Assembly: GCA_017516865.1 (NCBI GenBank)
Contig: JAFXAU010000025.1
Span: 62,001-126,000, forward strand
Length of the DNA: 64,000 nucleotides
Reading direction: 5' to 3'
DNA from: Bacteroidales bacterium
GTDB taxonomy: Bacteria > Bacteroidota > Bacteroidia > Bacteroidales > UBA1715
The translations under genes and the position numbers were made by a program. This document shows, in pieces, positions 44,179 to 54,410 of this stretch. Under the pieces are notes generated by a model. It did no database searches. It saw only the letters and a list, made by a program, of their open reading frames with translations, and was not told the origin of the DNA. Numbering within the stretch: the first letter of the stretch is position 1; each line of letters begins with the position of its first letter.

Positions 44179-45300
44179 TTATTTCAATAATGCCCGGAAT
44201 TTCTCTGTAAGAATATTCCACGCATATTTTTTCTTTTCATCGCGAATGTTTTCTGTCATTTTTATGGCATTGTCGGAAGCGAAGAATTTCACAATGGCGT
44301 TTGCCAGTGCGTGGCTGTTCGGTTCCACGACGTAGCCCACTTTCTCGTCGGGAATGATTTCTGCCAAACCGCCCACGTTGGTCACAATCATAGGTTTTTC
44401 AAAATGATAGCCCACCTGCGTCACACCCGACTGCGTGGCTGATTTATATGGCTGGACAATTACATCGGCGGCACAGAAATAATTGTTGACTTCGTTGTCG
44501 GGAATGTATTCCGAAAACCACGTAATATTTTGTATGCCAAGATGTTCGGTGAGTTTCTTATATTTTTCTTCGTTGCTGTAAAATTCCCCTGCCACGAGCA
44601 AATGAATGTTAGAGAACTTGATTCGCTCGTTTGCCATTGCGTGGAGCAGCAAATCCAAACCTTTGTATTCGCGAATGAAACCGAAAAACAAAATATACCG
44701 TTTGTCAGGATTTAAGCCAAGATGCCGACACGCCTGTTCTTTACTGATTAGCGCACCGTAGGTGTCGTAAATTGGATGTGGCGACCACGATTTTGGTTTT
44801 GGTTTGCGTTCAAACAATTCAATTTCCTTAAAAACTGATTGCGACAAGGTGAAAAATCCGTCCATTGCGTTCACAAAATATGGAGCAAGAATTTTGTCTA
44901 GAATCGATGGCTCATGTGCTATCATGTTATGAATCAATCCGATACATTTTGCGTTACATCGCCGTTTCAACACACGTGCGATAGTGCCGAAACATGGAGC
45001 CATAAACGACATCCAATAGGCGAAAATCACCACGTCGGGGTTTTGTTTAGCAATTGCCTTTGCCGTTTTTCGCCAGTTGAACGGGTTCACGGAATGAACC
45101 GAGCGGTTAATTTTCAAGTCGGGAGCGGTTCCGTTGGAATATTGCGTCTTCCCCGGGAACAAAAAGTTCGGATATTGCAGCGTGAATGTTTCAATGGAAA
45201 TATCTTCGCCTTCCTTTTGAAACTCAATGGCAAGCCGTTCGTTGAAGGCGGCCAGGCCACCACGATACGGGAATGCAGTACCGACCAAAACTATCTTCAT
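44179..45300 (-). CDS. Glycosyltransferase family 4 protein
   Basis: 373 residues, GT-B fold. N-terminal GTAFPYRGGLAAFNERLA and C-terminal donor-binding domain with ILFFGFIREYKGLDLLL and 'QSGVTQVGYHFEKPMIVTNVGGLAEII' (excerpt: KPMIVTNVGGLAE, the EX7E-like region). A cytoplasmic enzyme transferring a sugar from a nucleotide donor to an unknown acceptor. Its ATG overlaps the queH stop by one base. Confidence 0.9.
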   Translation of the reverse strand: MKIVLVGTAFPYRGGLAAFNERLAIEFQKEGEDISIETFTLQYPNFLFPGKTQYSNGTAPDLKINRSVHSVNPFNWRKTAKAIAKQNPDVVIFAYWMSFMAPCFGTIARVLKRRCNAKCIGLIHNMIAHEPSILDKILAPYFVNAMDGFFTLSQSVFKEIELFERKPKPKSWSPHPIYDTYGALISKEQACRHLGLNPDKRYILFFGFIREYKGLDLLLHAMANERIKFSNIHLLVAGEFYSNEEKYKKLTEHLGIQNITWFSEYIPDNEVNNYFCAADVIVQPYKSATQSGVTQVGYHFEKPMIVTNVGGLAEIIPDEKVGYVVEPNSHALANAIVKFFASDNAIKMTENIRDEKKKYAWNILTEKFRALLK

Positions 45301-45839
45301 TATTTGTCCTCCCGTTTATTTGTATTCATACTAAACTCGCAAGCACAATAGCATTGGCGGTACAAATCTAATTCTTTGCTCAGTTCAATGCTTCGTTTGT
45401 AGCCGTCTTTTTTCTTAAAATCATAGTGCGTGTAACCCTTGAATTGTTCGCCAATGGCTTGTATCACATTTGAATTTTTATGCGGACTGATGGTTAATGT
45501 TGTCGCAAAGTGTTCAAAACCAAGTTCTTCGGCCTTTTGTGCCGTGGCAGAAAGCAATGTCTTGAAGCACGCATGGCAACGAAGACCGCCTTCCTTTTCG
45601 TGTTCCAGACCAGCCACATTTTTAAGCCAGAAATCATGGTTGTAGTCACCAACAATCAGTTCCACGCCAAAGTGTTTGGCAAGTTTTTCCACGTACAATT
45701 TTCGTTTTTCCCATTCTTCTTTCGGATAAATGTTGGGCATAAAATAGTAAAGTGTCAAGTCCCATTCTTCGGCAAGCAGCCGTTCCACCGACGCCGAGCC
45801 GCACGGAGCACAACAGATATGAAGAAGAATTTTTTTCAT
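45300..45839 (-). CDS. queH: Epoxyqueuosine reductase QueH
   Basis: 179 residues. Cysteine motifs HICCAPCG (7-14), LRCHACF (about 86-92) and CYCACEF near the C-terminus form the Fe-S site of the QueH (DUF208) family, which reduces epoxyqueuosine to queuosine in tRNA. It replaces the unrelated QueG. First gene of a three-gene run with the glycosyltransferase and oxidoreductase, though function seems unrelated. Confidence 0.93.
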   Translation of the reverse strand: MKKILLHICCAPCGSASVERLLAEEWDLTLYYFMPNIYPKEEWEKRKLYVEKLAKHFGVELIVGDYNHDFWLKNVAGLEHEKEGGLRCHACFKTLLSATAQKAEELGFEHFATTLTISPHKNSNVIQAIGEQFKGYTHYDFKKKDGYKRSIELSKELDLYRQCYCACEFSMNTNKREDK

Positions 45840-45955
45840 GTAACCGAAGGTTCAACTATTTATCGAATACAAATTTCTGACAATTTTTTGGACAAAGTAA
45901 TAAAAAATGTCAAGAAAAGCGGAAGAATAAAAAAATAATCAAACCACACTCGTAC

Positions 45956-45980
45956 AGTATTAAAAATAATACTATATTTG
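45956..45980 (+). promoter_or_regulatory. hicAB promoter with palindromic operator
   Basis: Perfect inverted repeat AGTATTA (45956-45962) / TAATACT (45967-45973) with a 4-base spacer, whose last base is the first of the -7 box TATATTTG (45973-45980). The hicA ATG is 20 bases downstream. Binding of the HicB HTH here would block the promoter, as in other hicAB loci. Confidence 0.7.
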
Positions 45981-46000
45981 CCGTACACATTTCTAATTTC

Positions 46001-46195
46001 ATGAAACGCTATAAGGTAAGGGAAGTGATAGATTTTCTAACTCGTGACGGCTGGATTCTGCAATATTGGAAGGGCGACCACCGCCAGTATAAGCATCCGA
46101 CAAAGAAAGGAAAAGTAACCGTAAAGGGGAAATTGTCGGATAATTTAAGTCAAGAATTGTTGAACAGTATATGGAAACAGGCAGGATGGAAATGA
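46001..46195 (+). CDS. hicA: Type II toxin HicA
   Basis: 64 residues, dsRBD-like fold. GDHRQYKHPTKKGKVTV holds the conserved active-site His (His27). HicA is an mRNA interferase. Full length and intact; overlaps the antitoxin start as ATGA. Confidence 0.93.
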   Translation: MKRYKVREVIDFLTRDGWILQYWKGDHRQYKHPTKKGKVTVKGKLSDNLSQELLNSIWKQAGWK

Positions 46196-46605
46196 AAAAA
46201 ATTTTAGTACATATTGACTGGTGTGATAAGAATTATGGTGCAGTAACTGATTGTAAAGAACTTATGGGTGTTGTAGCCGTAACGGACAAGACAATGCTTG
46301 GTTTGAAATCCTCGTTGCTGGAATCTATTGATTTTCACATAGATGGATTGGTTAATGATGGAGAACATATTCCCGAATGGCTTGCGACCAAGAATTTCGA
46401 AATCGTGTATGATTACACGTTGAGCGCTATTTTACAAGAGTCACAGCGATTTACTACATTGGCTGCCATCAGCAGGGCTACAGGAATCAAGCATGCACAA
46501 TTGTCGCATTACGCCAATGCAGTTTGTCGTCCTCGTCCAGCACAACGCAAAAAAGTAATCGACGGACTGCACTCCATCGGTCAGAAATGTCTTTCGCTTG
46601 GGTAA
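46192..46605 (+). CDS. hicB: HicB family antitoxin with XRE-type HTH
   Basis: 137 residues from the ATG at 46192, which overlaps the hicA stop (ATGA) and starts MKKILVHIDW; an ATG at 46171 is in frame but less likely. The N-terminal HicB fold (about 1-80) has the partly degraded RNase H-like pattern; the C-terminal HTH is FTTLAAISRATGIKHAQLSHY. Neutralises HicA and should repress the operon through the palindrome at 45956-45973. Confidence 0.9.
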   Translation: MKKILVHIDWCDKNYGAVTDCKELMGVVAVTDKTMLGLKSSLLESIDFHIDGLVNDGEHIPEWLATKNFEIVYDYTLSAILQESQRFTTLAAISRATGIKHAQLSHYANAVCRPRPAQRKKVIDGLHSIGQKCLSLG

Positions 46606-46634
46606 TTACGAATTTATATAACTCATATCTCGTC

Positions 46635-48344
46635 TTACCCTTCGTGCATCATCCTGTGAATCATCGGAGAAAGCAGGAAGAGCAGAATGCTTGCGACCAA
46701 TGCGGCAAGTCCTACGTTCACAAACACGTTGGTATAACGGAGCAAATTCACCACCGAAACTTTTTCTTCGTCGGAGATTGTCTGCAACGTTTCTTCCGAA
46801 ACGTAATTCTTGTTTAATGCGGTTTGCAATGCCTGTTGCGAGTTTTCGCCTGCAAGTATGGCGGTATACGACGCCGTCGATTCATCTATGGTTTCAGTGT
46901 TTTCCGAATTGTCGGCAATTTCGTAGCTGCTTTCGTCGGTGGTCAGATTTGCAATCCAGCCGCCAACCTGAAATGCCAGCGACGATGACAAATACCACGC
47001 CCCAATCACCATTCCCACGATTTTGGGCGGAGCCAGCCGCGAAACCATCGAAAGCCCTATGGGCGACAGGCACAATTCTCCCAACGTCTGGAACATATAA
47101 CTTAGAACCAAGAAAATAGCCGGCACTGCGGCGATTTTTAGCATTGTGTTGTTTTCGGCAATCGTTTCAAACGAAAGGAAACGCGGAGCCAAGCCCAGCA
47201 GCAAAAATCCTATGCTGAGCAATAAAATACCCATAGCAAATTTTATTGGCGTCGAAGGTTCTTTCTTCCGCTGTGCAAGCTGCATCCACAAGATTGAAAG
47301 TGGCGAGGCAAAAATCAAGATGAACATTGGATTTACCGACTGGAACAACGACGCGGGAATGACGCTTCCGAAGAAATTTCGGTTCACGTTTTCGCTTGCG
47401 TACAACGTGAGCGATGAGCCTGCCTGCTCAAAGAATGTCCAGAATAAAGTAATGAACAACAGTAAGATAAGTATGACAAACAATCTGTCGCGTTCAACTT
47501 TTTCGCTACGCAACGCTATCACAAATATGAATCCGAGAATTGCCAGCGAAAGTGGGAAGATAACGTAACTCATTATTTCATAATGCTTTACAAGCAAGGA
47601 TATTCCAAACGTGCTGATGACGCATAGTGCGTAAATCCAAATTTCTTTCGACAATCCACAGAATTTCTGTGCAAGGGATTCTTTGTCGGGCACACCGCCA
47701 AGAGGGCGGTATTCCAATGTTTTTTCTCCCGTTTCGGCATTGATATTTTCGTGATAATCAATGATATGACCAAATTTCAAGAAGATGAACAATCCCGCCA
47801 ACATTCCAATTCCCGCAATGGTGAATCCATAGTGCCAACCGTAGGTTTCGCCCACAATTCCGCAGAGAATCGGCGAGAAAAACGCACCAAGGTTCACGCT
47901 CATATAATAAATGGTGAATCCGCCGTCGCGACGAGGGTCGTTTTCTTCGTAAAGGCCGCTCAGAATTATTGGCATATTTGGCTTGAAAAACCCGTTGCCG
48001 ACAATCAGAAACGAAAGAGCGAGATACAGGAACATTTCGTTCTCAATCGCCATCAAAAAATGACCGATTGCCATCATAATTGCTCCCCAAATTACGGCTT
48101 TTCGGTGACCGAGGAACTTGTCGGCAATCAGCCCGCCAATAAATGGTGACGCATACACCAACGAGCCGTAGGCGGCAAAAATGCCGTATGCCACGGTTTT
48201 CGACGTTTCAAGATTTTGAAATAATTGCTGGATTAAGTACAGCACCAACAACGCACGCATGCCGTAGTAACTGAACCGTTCCCACATTTCGGTGAAGAAC
48301 AGCACTATAAGGGCGCGAGGTTGTTTCATATTTATCGGTTTCAT
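46635..48344 (-). CDS. Proton-dependent oligopeptide transporter (POT/PTR)
   Basis: 569 residues, MFS type with about 14 helices. The POT signature FFTEMWERFSYYGMRALL (ExxERFxYYG) is near residue 15 and GGFIAD/'GGLIADKFLGHRKA' follows. Imports di- and tripeptides with protons. A polar insert near the C-terminus (about 475-530) is periplasmic or cytoplasmic loop. 2 bases after the LD-carboxypeptidase gene, so the two are co-expressed, which fits use or recycling of cell-wall peptides. Confidence 0.93.
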   Translation of the reverse strand: MKPINMKQPRALIVLFFTEMWERFSYYGMRALLVLYLIQQLFQNLETSKTVAYGIFAAYGSLVYASPFIGGLIADKFLGHRKAVIWGAIMMAIGHFLMAIENEMFLYLALSFLIVGNGFFKPNMPIILSGLYEENDPRRDGGFTIYYMSVNLGAFFSPILCGIVGETYGWHYGFTIAGIGMLAGLFIFLKFGHIIDYHENINAETGEKTLEYRPLGGVPDKESLAQKFCGLSKEIWIYALCVISTFGISLLVKHYEIMSYVIFPLSLAILGFIFVIALRSEKVERDRLFVILILLLFITLFWTFFEQAGSSLTLYASENVNRNFFGSVIPASLFQSVNPMFILIFASPLSILWMQLAQRKKEPSTPIKFAMGILLLSIGFLLLGLAPRFLSFETIAENNTMLKIAAVPAIFLVLSYMFQTLGELCLSPIGLSMVSRLAPPKIVGMVIGAWYLSSSLAFQVGGWIANLTTDESSYEIADNSENTETIDESTASYTAILAGENSQQALQTALNKNYVSEETLQTISDEEKVSVVNLLRYTNVFVNVGLAALVASILLFLLSPMIHRMMHEG

Positions 48345-48346
48345 TT

Positions 48347-49378
48347 CTAATATGTTATCGTTGCCGTTGATTCGCTCACGTCAATGCTGACGGTGCGACC
48401 CAAGTATGTTGCAAGATTTTTGTCCTCGTGACCCATATTCATTCCATAGATGATAGGAATGTTGAGATCGTCAAAATAATTATGAATAATTTCGTCGATT
48501 GGTCGGTCGTTGCCTTGCGATGTGCTGAAATCGCCGACAATCACGCCTTTCAAACCGTCCAATTTTCCGCTCAACTTCAAGTTTGCCAACATTCTGTCTA
48601 TTGCATAATTGGCTTCCCCAGTGTCTTCAATCAGAAGAATGGCATTTTTCGCATTCAAGTCGAACAATGTTCCGCCCATGCTGTACATCAACGACAGATT
48701 TCCGCCGACCAAGCGGCCTTCTGCCTTGCCTTGTACACAGTTTGTATTTGTTTTTATGCTGTGATTTTTCAATTCTCCGAATAATGCTTTACGCAAACTT
48801 TCGTCGCTGTCGTTGTCGCCAAATGTCTTGACCATTGGTCCATGAATAGTTTCGTAGCCCATATTGTTCAATGCGATGTGCATGCCTGTCACGTCGCTGT
48901 AACCGACAATCCATTTCGGATGCGATTTCATTGGTGAAAAATCGATGTACGAAAGCACTTGGGCAACGCCATATCCGCCACGTGCGGCTATGAGAGCCTT
49001 AATGTTCGGATTGTCAATCAACTTTTGGAATCCGTCAATTCTTTCGCTCATTGTTCCTGCATAGCGACCGTCTTTATTGTAAAGATTGCTGGCTTCAACA
49101 ACTACCAATCCCCAACTTTTCAGTTTTGCAATGCCATTTGCCAAATCACTTTGTGTAACGGCATTCGACAGTGCAAACACTCCAACGGTATCGCCCGCCT
49201 TCAGGTAATCGGGACGAATGTCGTCGGTCACTTCCTGCTGATTGTTCAGCACAGTTTGGTAGTAATAACTCGTGTAAATACTATCAACGTTGGTCACATA
49301 CGTATTGTAGTAGTTGTATTCTTTTTTACAGCCGCATACGGCAGTAAGAATCAGTAAAAATGGCAGAATTCGCTTCAT
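48347..49378 (-). CDS. LD-carboxypeptidase (peptidase S66), lipoprotein
   Basis: 343 residues. Lipobox AVCGC (Cys17) follows a short signal. Catalytic residues of the LdcA family are in place: Ser in WIVGYSDVTG, Glu in LLIEDTGE, His in NMGHEDKN; RGGYGVAQ is also present. It removes the terminal D-Ala of murein tetrapeptides. Most LdcA proteins are cytoplasmic; the lipid anchor and a Tyr-rich linker (about 20-55) place this one outside the inner membrane. Confidence 0.92.
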   Translation of the reverse strand: MKRILPFLLILTAVCGCKKEYNYYNTYVTNVDSIYTSYYYQTVLNNQQEVTDDIRPDYLKAGDTVGVFALSNAVTQSDLANGIAKLKSWGLVVVEASNLYNKDGRYAGTMSERIDGFQKLIDNPNIKALIAARGGYGVAQVLSYIDFSPMKSHPKWIVGYSDVTGMHIALNNMGYETIHGPMVKTFGDNDSDESLRKALFGELKNHSIKTNTNCVQGKAEGRLVGGNLSLMYSMGGTLFDLNAKNAILLIEDTGEANYAIDRMLANLKLSGKLDGLKGVIVGDFSTSQGNDRPIDEIIHNYFDDLNIPIIYGMNMGHEDKNLATYLGRTVSIDVSESTATITY

Positions 49379-49407
49379 AATGATATTTTTTAATTTTTAT
49401 CTTTTAC

Positions 49408-50424
49408 TTAAAACAGGCTTCCTTGTTTTTCTTGTGGCAATCGTCCTAAATGTCTGTATGCGAGCGGTGTAACTTCGCGACCTCGCGGAGTCCGTTGCAG
49501 AAAGCCTTCTTTAATCAAGAACGGTTCATACACTTCCTCTATCGTCCCAGAATCCTCGCCTACGGCGGTTGCAATGGTATTTACGCCGACAGGTCCTCCG
49601 TTGAATTTGTCTATAATGGTACAAAGAATCTTGTTGTCCATTTCGTCGAGACCGTATTTGTCGATGTTCAAGGCTTCCAAGCCGAATTGTGTTATTTCTG
49701 GGGTGATTTTTCCTGAACCTTTCACTTGTGCGAAATCTCTGATGCGTCGGAGTAGTGCGTTCGCAATACGTGGCGTGCCGCGGCTTCGCGAAGCAATTTC
49801 CTTTGCTGCCTGCGTTTCAATGTGAATGCCGAGAATGCCTGCGGAACGAATGATTATTTTTGTAAGCAAATCAACGTCGTAATATTCAAAAAGGCAGTTT
49901 ATGCCGAATCGAGCGCGGAGCGGACTTGTAAGAAGTCCCGAACGCGTTGTGGCACCAATGAGCGTGAATGGTGCGAGCGACAATTGTACCGAACGTGCCG
50001 CCGGACCTTTGTCTATCATAATGTCTATGCGAAAATCTTCCATTGCGGAATACAGATATTCTTCCACAACGGGCGAAAGGCGGTGGATTTCGTCAATAAA
50101 CAGCACGTCGTTTTCTTCGAGACTTGTGAGTAGTCCAGCCAAGTCGCCAGGTTTGTCAAGAACGGGTCCCGATGTTACTTTGAAGTTTACGCCAAGTTCG
50201 TTGGCAATAATGTTCGACAGAGTTGTCTTTCCCAATCCTGGAGGGCCATGAAGCAAAACATGGTCTAACGATTCTCCTCGCATTTTTGCAGCGGCGACGA
50301 AAATTCTAAGGTTTTCTACAACCTTCTGCTGACCTGTGAAGTCGTCAAAATCCAACGGACGAAGTTTCTTTTCGAATTCACTGTCCTTGTTCGATATATG
50401 TTCAGGGTCAAGATTTGTATTCAT
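49408..50424 (-). CDS. ruvB: Holliday junction branch-migration helicase RuvB
   Basis: 338 residues, AAA+ ATPase. Walker [10 protein letters not shown], Walker [10 protein letters not shown], sensor 1 GATTRSG, and the winged-helix C-terminus with [13 protein letters not shown]. Drives branch migration with RuvA. Starts the run ruvB, S66 peptidase, POT (gaps of 29 and 2 bases). Confidence 0.97.
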   Translation of the reverse strand: MNTNLDPEHISNKDSEFEKKLRPLDFDDFTGQQKVVENLRIFVAAAKMRGESLDHVLLHGPPGLGKTTLSNIIANELGVNFKVTSGPVLDKPGDLAGLLTSLEENDVLFIDEIHRLSPVVEEYLYSAMEDFRIDIMIDKGPAARSVQLSLAPFTLIGATTRSGLLTSPLRARFGINCLFEYYDVDLLTKIIIRSAGILGIHIETQAAKEIASRSRGTPRIANALLRRIRDFAQVKGSGKITPEITQFGLEALNIDKYGLDEMDNKILCTIIDKFNGGPVGVNTIATAVGEDSGTIEEVYEPFLIKEGFLQRTPRGREVTPLAYRHLGRLPQEKQGSLF

Positions 50425-50455
50425 TTTCGCTGTTTTTGCAAAGATATAAAAAACA

Positions 50456-51991
50456 CTATTTTGACGGTGCTACAATTCTATTTTCTTGTCCGTCTTTGTA
50501 ATAGACGGAATATTTGAGATTTCCGTTTTCGTTATAATAATTCCATGTTTTTACTGCCTTGCCGTGTTTCCATTGCTCGTTGTGTTCCACTTGACCATTT
50601 TGGTAGTAATAATAATGTTTCCCGTTAGGTTTTCCCGAAAAATACTCTCCTTTGAACGCTTTGTGTCCGTTGAGGTACGAACTTTTCCACACGCCGAATT
50701 TCTCTCCATATTCGTAGTTCCCTTCCGAAACCAAATCGCCGACTGTGATTTTCCAAATGCCCTGTTGACGGTCGTCTTTGTACATTCCTTCGCTCACAAC
50801 GTTGCCTTCTTCGTCATATTCCATACTTAGGCCATTGCGTTGTCCTATTTCGTATTCTTCGCGTTTGATTACGTCGCCAGATTCGTTGTAAAACTCCCAT
50901 GTCCCCGAATAGAGTCCGTTGCTGAAAGCTCCTTGCTGTTTAATTGTTTCGTCGGGGTAGAAAAATTTCCATACGCCTGATTTTTGTCCTTGAGAATACA
51001 TTCCTTCGGATTCTATTTTCCCCGATGGATAGAAGAATATCCATTTTCCCGTTTTGTCGCCATTTTCGAGTGTGATTCCTTGTCCTACAAGTTTCCCTTG
51101 CGTGTCGTACAGTTCTCCATCGACGATAGAACCGTTTTTGTCGTAGTGGCGATGGATTCCGATAGGTGTTTTGTCGCGGTAGCCGCCTTTAAATTTTAGT
51201 GTGGAATCAGGATAATATTCTTTTTTCTCAAATGGGTCTTCGAATTCGTCCATTGTGGAACTGGAAGACATAAGACTATCGTTTTGGTATTCGCCCACCT
51301 GAATGAGTTGCTCGTGCTGGTTATAGAGCTTATATTTCCCATTCAGTTTTCCTTTGTCGTAGTAGGCTTCGCTTTTCATTGCACCGTTGGAGTAGAAACT
51401 GACGTGCTGTCCAGTTTTCAGTCCCAACGAATCGGTTCTGTTGATTGATTGGCTGGAAATGAGCCTGTCATTTTCAAAAATCAAGATTGTGGTGACGATT
51501 CCGTCGGTATATTCATATCCCTTTCCTTCTTTTTTGTTGTTCACGAACGGAATATCTTTGATTAGCTCGCCGTTTTTCGAAAAATATTGCTCGTTTCCTT
51601 GTTTTTGGTCGTTCACGTAAAGTACGCTTAGACTGAGAAACGACGTGCTGTCGGAGGTATATTCTTTGTAAAATCCGTTTTTGTGATTGTCGAGATACGA
51701 GATTTCCTTTTGCAAATTTCCTTGTTCGTCGAAAAAGCACCATATGCTGTCGAGTTGGAAATTCGTGCGTTTCCCGACAGATTTGAGTGTCCCGTTTGGA
51801 TAATACGATTTCCAATAGCCGTCGGGTTGGCCATTTACAAGATAGCCTTCCGACGAAACAGTCCCGTCGGGGTAATAGTAGCGGGTTAATTCTTGTGACG
51901 AGCTGGAATTTATTCCCAAAACTACAGAAAGTAAAACGGCAAGAAAAACACGTTTTTCTGTAAGTGTACTATGTTTTGCCGTCTTTGTCAT
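50456..51991 (-). CDS. Secreted MORN-repeat (YwqK-like) protein
   Basis: 511 residues. A signal peptide (about 13-32, [19 protein letters not shown]) precedes a long series of MORN-2 repeats, about 22-24 residues each, of the type '[22 protein letters not shown]' (first repeat, given in part as [10 protein letters not shown]) covering almost all the protein. Such repeats form long beta-solenoids or sheets; family members are called YwqK antitoxin-like without proof. Co-transcribed with nadA (5-base gap); no functional link is evident. Confidence 0.85.
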   Translation of the reverse strand: MTKTAKHSTLTEKRVFLAVLLSVVLGINSSSSQELTRYYYPDGTVSSEGYLVNGQPDGYWKSYYPNGTLKSVGKRTNFQLDSIWCFFDEQGNLQKEISYLDNHKNGFYKEYTSDSTSFLSLSVLYVNDQKQGNEQYFSKNGELIKDIPFVNNKKEGKGYEYTDGIVTTILIFENDRLISSQSINRTDSLGLKTGQHVSFYSNGAMKSEAYYDKGKLNGKYKLYNQHEQLIQVGEYQNDSLMSSSSTMDEFEDPFEKKEYYPDSTLKFKGGYRDKTPIGIHRHYDKNGSIVDGELYDTQGKLVGQGITLENGDKTGKWIFFYPSGKIESEGMYSQGQKSGVWKFFYPDETIKQQGAFSNGLYSGTWEFYNESGDVIKREEYEIGQRNGLSMEYDEEGNVVSEGMYKDDRQQGIWKITVGDLVSEGNYEYGEKFGVWKSSYLNGHKAFKGEYFSGKPNGKHYYYYQNGQVEHNEQWKHGKAVKTWNYYNENGNLKYSVYYKDGQENRIVAPSK

Positions 51992-51996
51992 AGTGT

Positions 51997-52920
51997 TTAT
52001 TTTGACAGTTCCAACATGGTGTTGAGAGCCTTCACCGCCTTACGGCTGACTTCTTCGTCGACAAAAATTTCGTTTGTTTCGTTCAAAAGGCAGTTGTACA
52101 CATCTTCGAGACGAGTTTTCTTCATATCGTGGCAACTAAGAGTTGGACTTCCAAGATAGAAGGTTTTGTCGGGATTTTGCGTTTTCATAGGGTGAAGCAC
52201 GCCCTTTTCGGTGCAGACGATAAATTCTTTTGCCTCTGATTTTTTTACAAACGAAAGTAGTTGTGCCGTGGAACCCACGTAGTCGGAAATTTCAAGAATG
52301 TCGAGCTGACATTCAGGGTGTGCAATTATAAGTGCGTCGGGGTGTAGTTCCTTTTGCTTCAAGACTTTACGTTTGTCAAGAAAATGATGAATTGGGCAGC
52401 AGCCGTTCCATACCTCGAATTGTTTTCCAGAAATTTTCATGGCGTATTTCCCTAAATTTTGGTCGGGAGTATAAAGAATTTTTTCTCCTTGGTCGAGATA
52501 GTGTTCAATAATTTTCAAACCGTTGGTTGAGGTACAGATGCAATCGCTCAAAGCCTTGATTTCGGCTGTGGTGTTTACGTAAGTGATAATTTTTGTATCG
52601 GGGTGTTCGTCTTTGTATTTCTGCAAATCTTTTTTTGTAATTGTCTGTGCCATAAGGCAGTCGGCATTCATGACGGGAAGAAGAACTTTTTTGTTTGGCG
52701 AAAGAATTTTTGCCGTTTCCGCCATAAAATGCACGCCACAGAACACAATAATGTCAGCGTCAGTCGACACCGCAGTCTGACTGAGATTCAAACTGTCGCC
52801 TAAAAAGTCGGCAACATCCTGTACGTCGTCTTCCTGATAATAATGAGCTAAAATAACGGCATTCTTTTCTTTTTTCAGTCGTTGAATTTCCGATTTATAG
52901 TCTATGTTTTTCATCACCAT
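51997..52920 (-). CDS. nadA: Quinolinate synthase A
   Basis: 307 residues, 4Fe-4S enzyme joining iminoaspartate and DHAP to quinolinate in NAD synthesis. AVILAHYYQEDDVQDVADFLGDS is the family start; cluster ligands lie in NADCLMAQ, NGCCPIHH region and HPECQLDI. nadB and nadC are not nearby. The 256 bases upstream (52921-53176) are AT-rich without recognised features. Confidence 0.95.
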   Translation of the reverse strand: MVMKNIDYKSEIQRLKKEKNAVILAHYYQEDDVQDVADFLGDSLNLSQTAVSTDADIIVFCGVHFMAETAKILSPNKKVLLPVMNADCLMAQTITKKDLQKYKDEHPDTKIITYVNTTAEIKALSDCICTSTNGLKIIEHYLDQGEKILYTPDQNLGKYAMKISGKQFEVWNGCCPIHHFLDKRKVLKQKELHPDALIIAHPECQLDILEISDYVGSTAQLLSFVKKSEAKEFIVCTEKGVLHPMKTQNPDKTFYLGSPTLSCHDMKKTRLEDVYNCLLNETNEIFVDEEVSRKAVKALNTMLELSK

Positions 52921-53176
52921 ACGATTTTTAGCAAAGTAAAGATTTTTTTATGAAATCATGCGTAGTGCCGAAACATAAATATGAGAATCTGTTTTGATTT
53001 ATTTACAATATTTTGTTATTATGCCCTCCGAATACCCGTCTTTTAATTCTTAATCCCATTGTTATTTTACCCTTCATTTCAAAACAATCTTTTAATTTTG
53101 TTGTATAAGTGTCTGTATGTCAATACTTTAACGGGGGTGGGTAAATTCAGAAAATTGATTATCTTTGCAATTGGAA

Positions 53177-54293
53177 ATGACAGTTTTTATTACATCATAT
53201 TATGTATTGGCAATAGTCCTGTTTCTTATGGCTGTTGTTTTCTTTTTTGTTCCGCTACCTAAGGACGAAGGGCTTCGAAATTATAAAATTTCGCTGCGTC
53301 TTTTCTCTCTATCATATGCGGCGTTGACAGTGTATTGTTTGATAAAACTTCACTATAAGCCGCAGTTGCTGAGCATACCTTTTTTGATTGCGGCACCGTC
53401 GCAGGCGATACTTCTTACGCTGTCGCATATAAATTTGGTGAATCCTCGACGGGTGACAAAAGCCCGTGCTATAAAAAACTTGATTCCACTGATTGTTTTC
53501 ATTTTGTTGGAAGTAGTGCAATATACGGTGGCTGGTCATGTTGAAATGAGGAATTACCATACTCTGCTTTTCTGGGACAACGGCTATACGCTTGGCGAGT
53601 TAACCGATGTCCTTTTACGCGAGGCATGGTTCATAGTGTATTTTGCCACTTGTATATATTATGGAATAGCATATTTTCGTGAAGAAAAAGAATACAAGGT
53701 TCTTGCAGGAAATTATTCATCGGAAAACGAGATTGTGAATATGCCAGTGGCACGTGCCAGTTTCATTTGTGCCTTGTGTGTTGGTGTAACCACAATATTC
53801 ATTACATTGTCGTTGAACGAATATATGTGTACGGTGTTGAATTATATGATAATGGCATTTTATATTGTAATGGCGTTGTTGTATTTGCAGTATCCAAAGA
53901 TGTTCCTTGAAATTTCGGCGTTCATGTTCGAAAACTCGCCGAAACTCGAAAACGTGCAAGAACAAACTGTGGATTCCGAATGGACAGAAATAAGAGAAAG
54001 CATAATAGCAGAGGGTTTGTATAAACAGAAAGGTGTTACGGTGGAAGATGTAGCACGGCGTTTTGCAAAAAATAGGACATACGTCTCTAATATGGTGATT
54101 TAATACCTTTATAAATAAATTACGTATTGCCGAAGCCGAACGGCTTGTGAAAGAGAATCCTGACATGACATTTGCCGAGATTGCCGAAAATATCGGCTAT
54201 ACTGAGCAGTCGAACTTTGCGAGACAATTCCGTCAAATTATGGGCATATCTCCTTCGGCATTCCGAAAGGAAATTTTTGACGGCAAAAAATAG
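53177..54293 (+). pseudogene. AraC-family regulator with membrane domain, frameshifted
   Basis: From ATG 53177 the frame encodes about six membrane helices (about 1-220) and a linker, then the first half of an AraC HTH (GVTVEDVARRFAKNRTYVSNMV), and stops at TAA 54101-54103. Skipping one T restores the second half in the next frame: INKLRIAEAERLV, then FAEIAENIGYTEQSNFARQF and GISPSAFRKE, ending at TAG 54291-54293. The protein would be about 372 residues. So one base too many lies near 54098-54104 (ATTTAAT). This may be a recent mutation, an assembly error or +1 frameshifting. A -7 box TATCTTTG (53160-53167) ends 9 bases before the ATG. Confidence 0.85.
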
Positions 54294-54323
54294 ACAATCA
54301 CCCCAAACGCTTGTCAATATTGG

Positions 54324-54359
54324 ATTTTATCAATTTATATTTGTATGAATTGATAAAAT
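54324..54359. promoter_or_regulatory. 12-bp inverted repeat enclosing a -7 box
   Basis: Perfect arms ATTTTATCAATT (54324-54335) and AATTGATAAAAT (54348-54359) around a 12-base loop that contains TATATTTG (54336-54343). 51 bases separate it from the start of the giant gene at 54411. Possible operator for the adjacent AraC regulator, or a terminator of that gene. Confidence 0.6.
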
Positions 54360-54410
54360 TACTTTGCAAAAAAAGTAAAATCTTTGTTGAAATTTTAAAA
54401 TTCAAATGGT

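Noticed and set aside
52921..53176. NAD-related riboswitch upstream of nadA
   Set aside because: No conserved structured element was recognisable in this AT-rich stretch.
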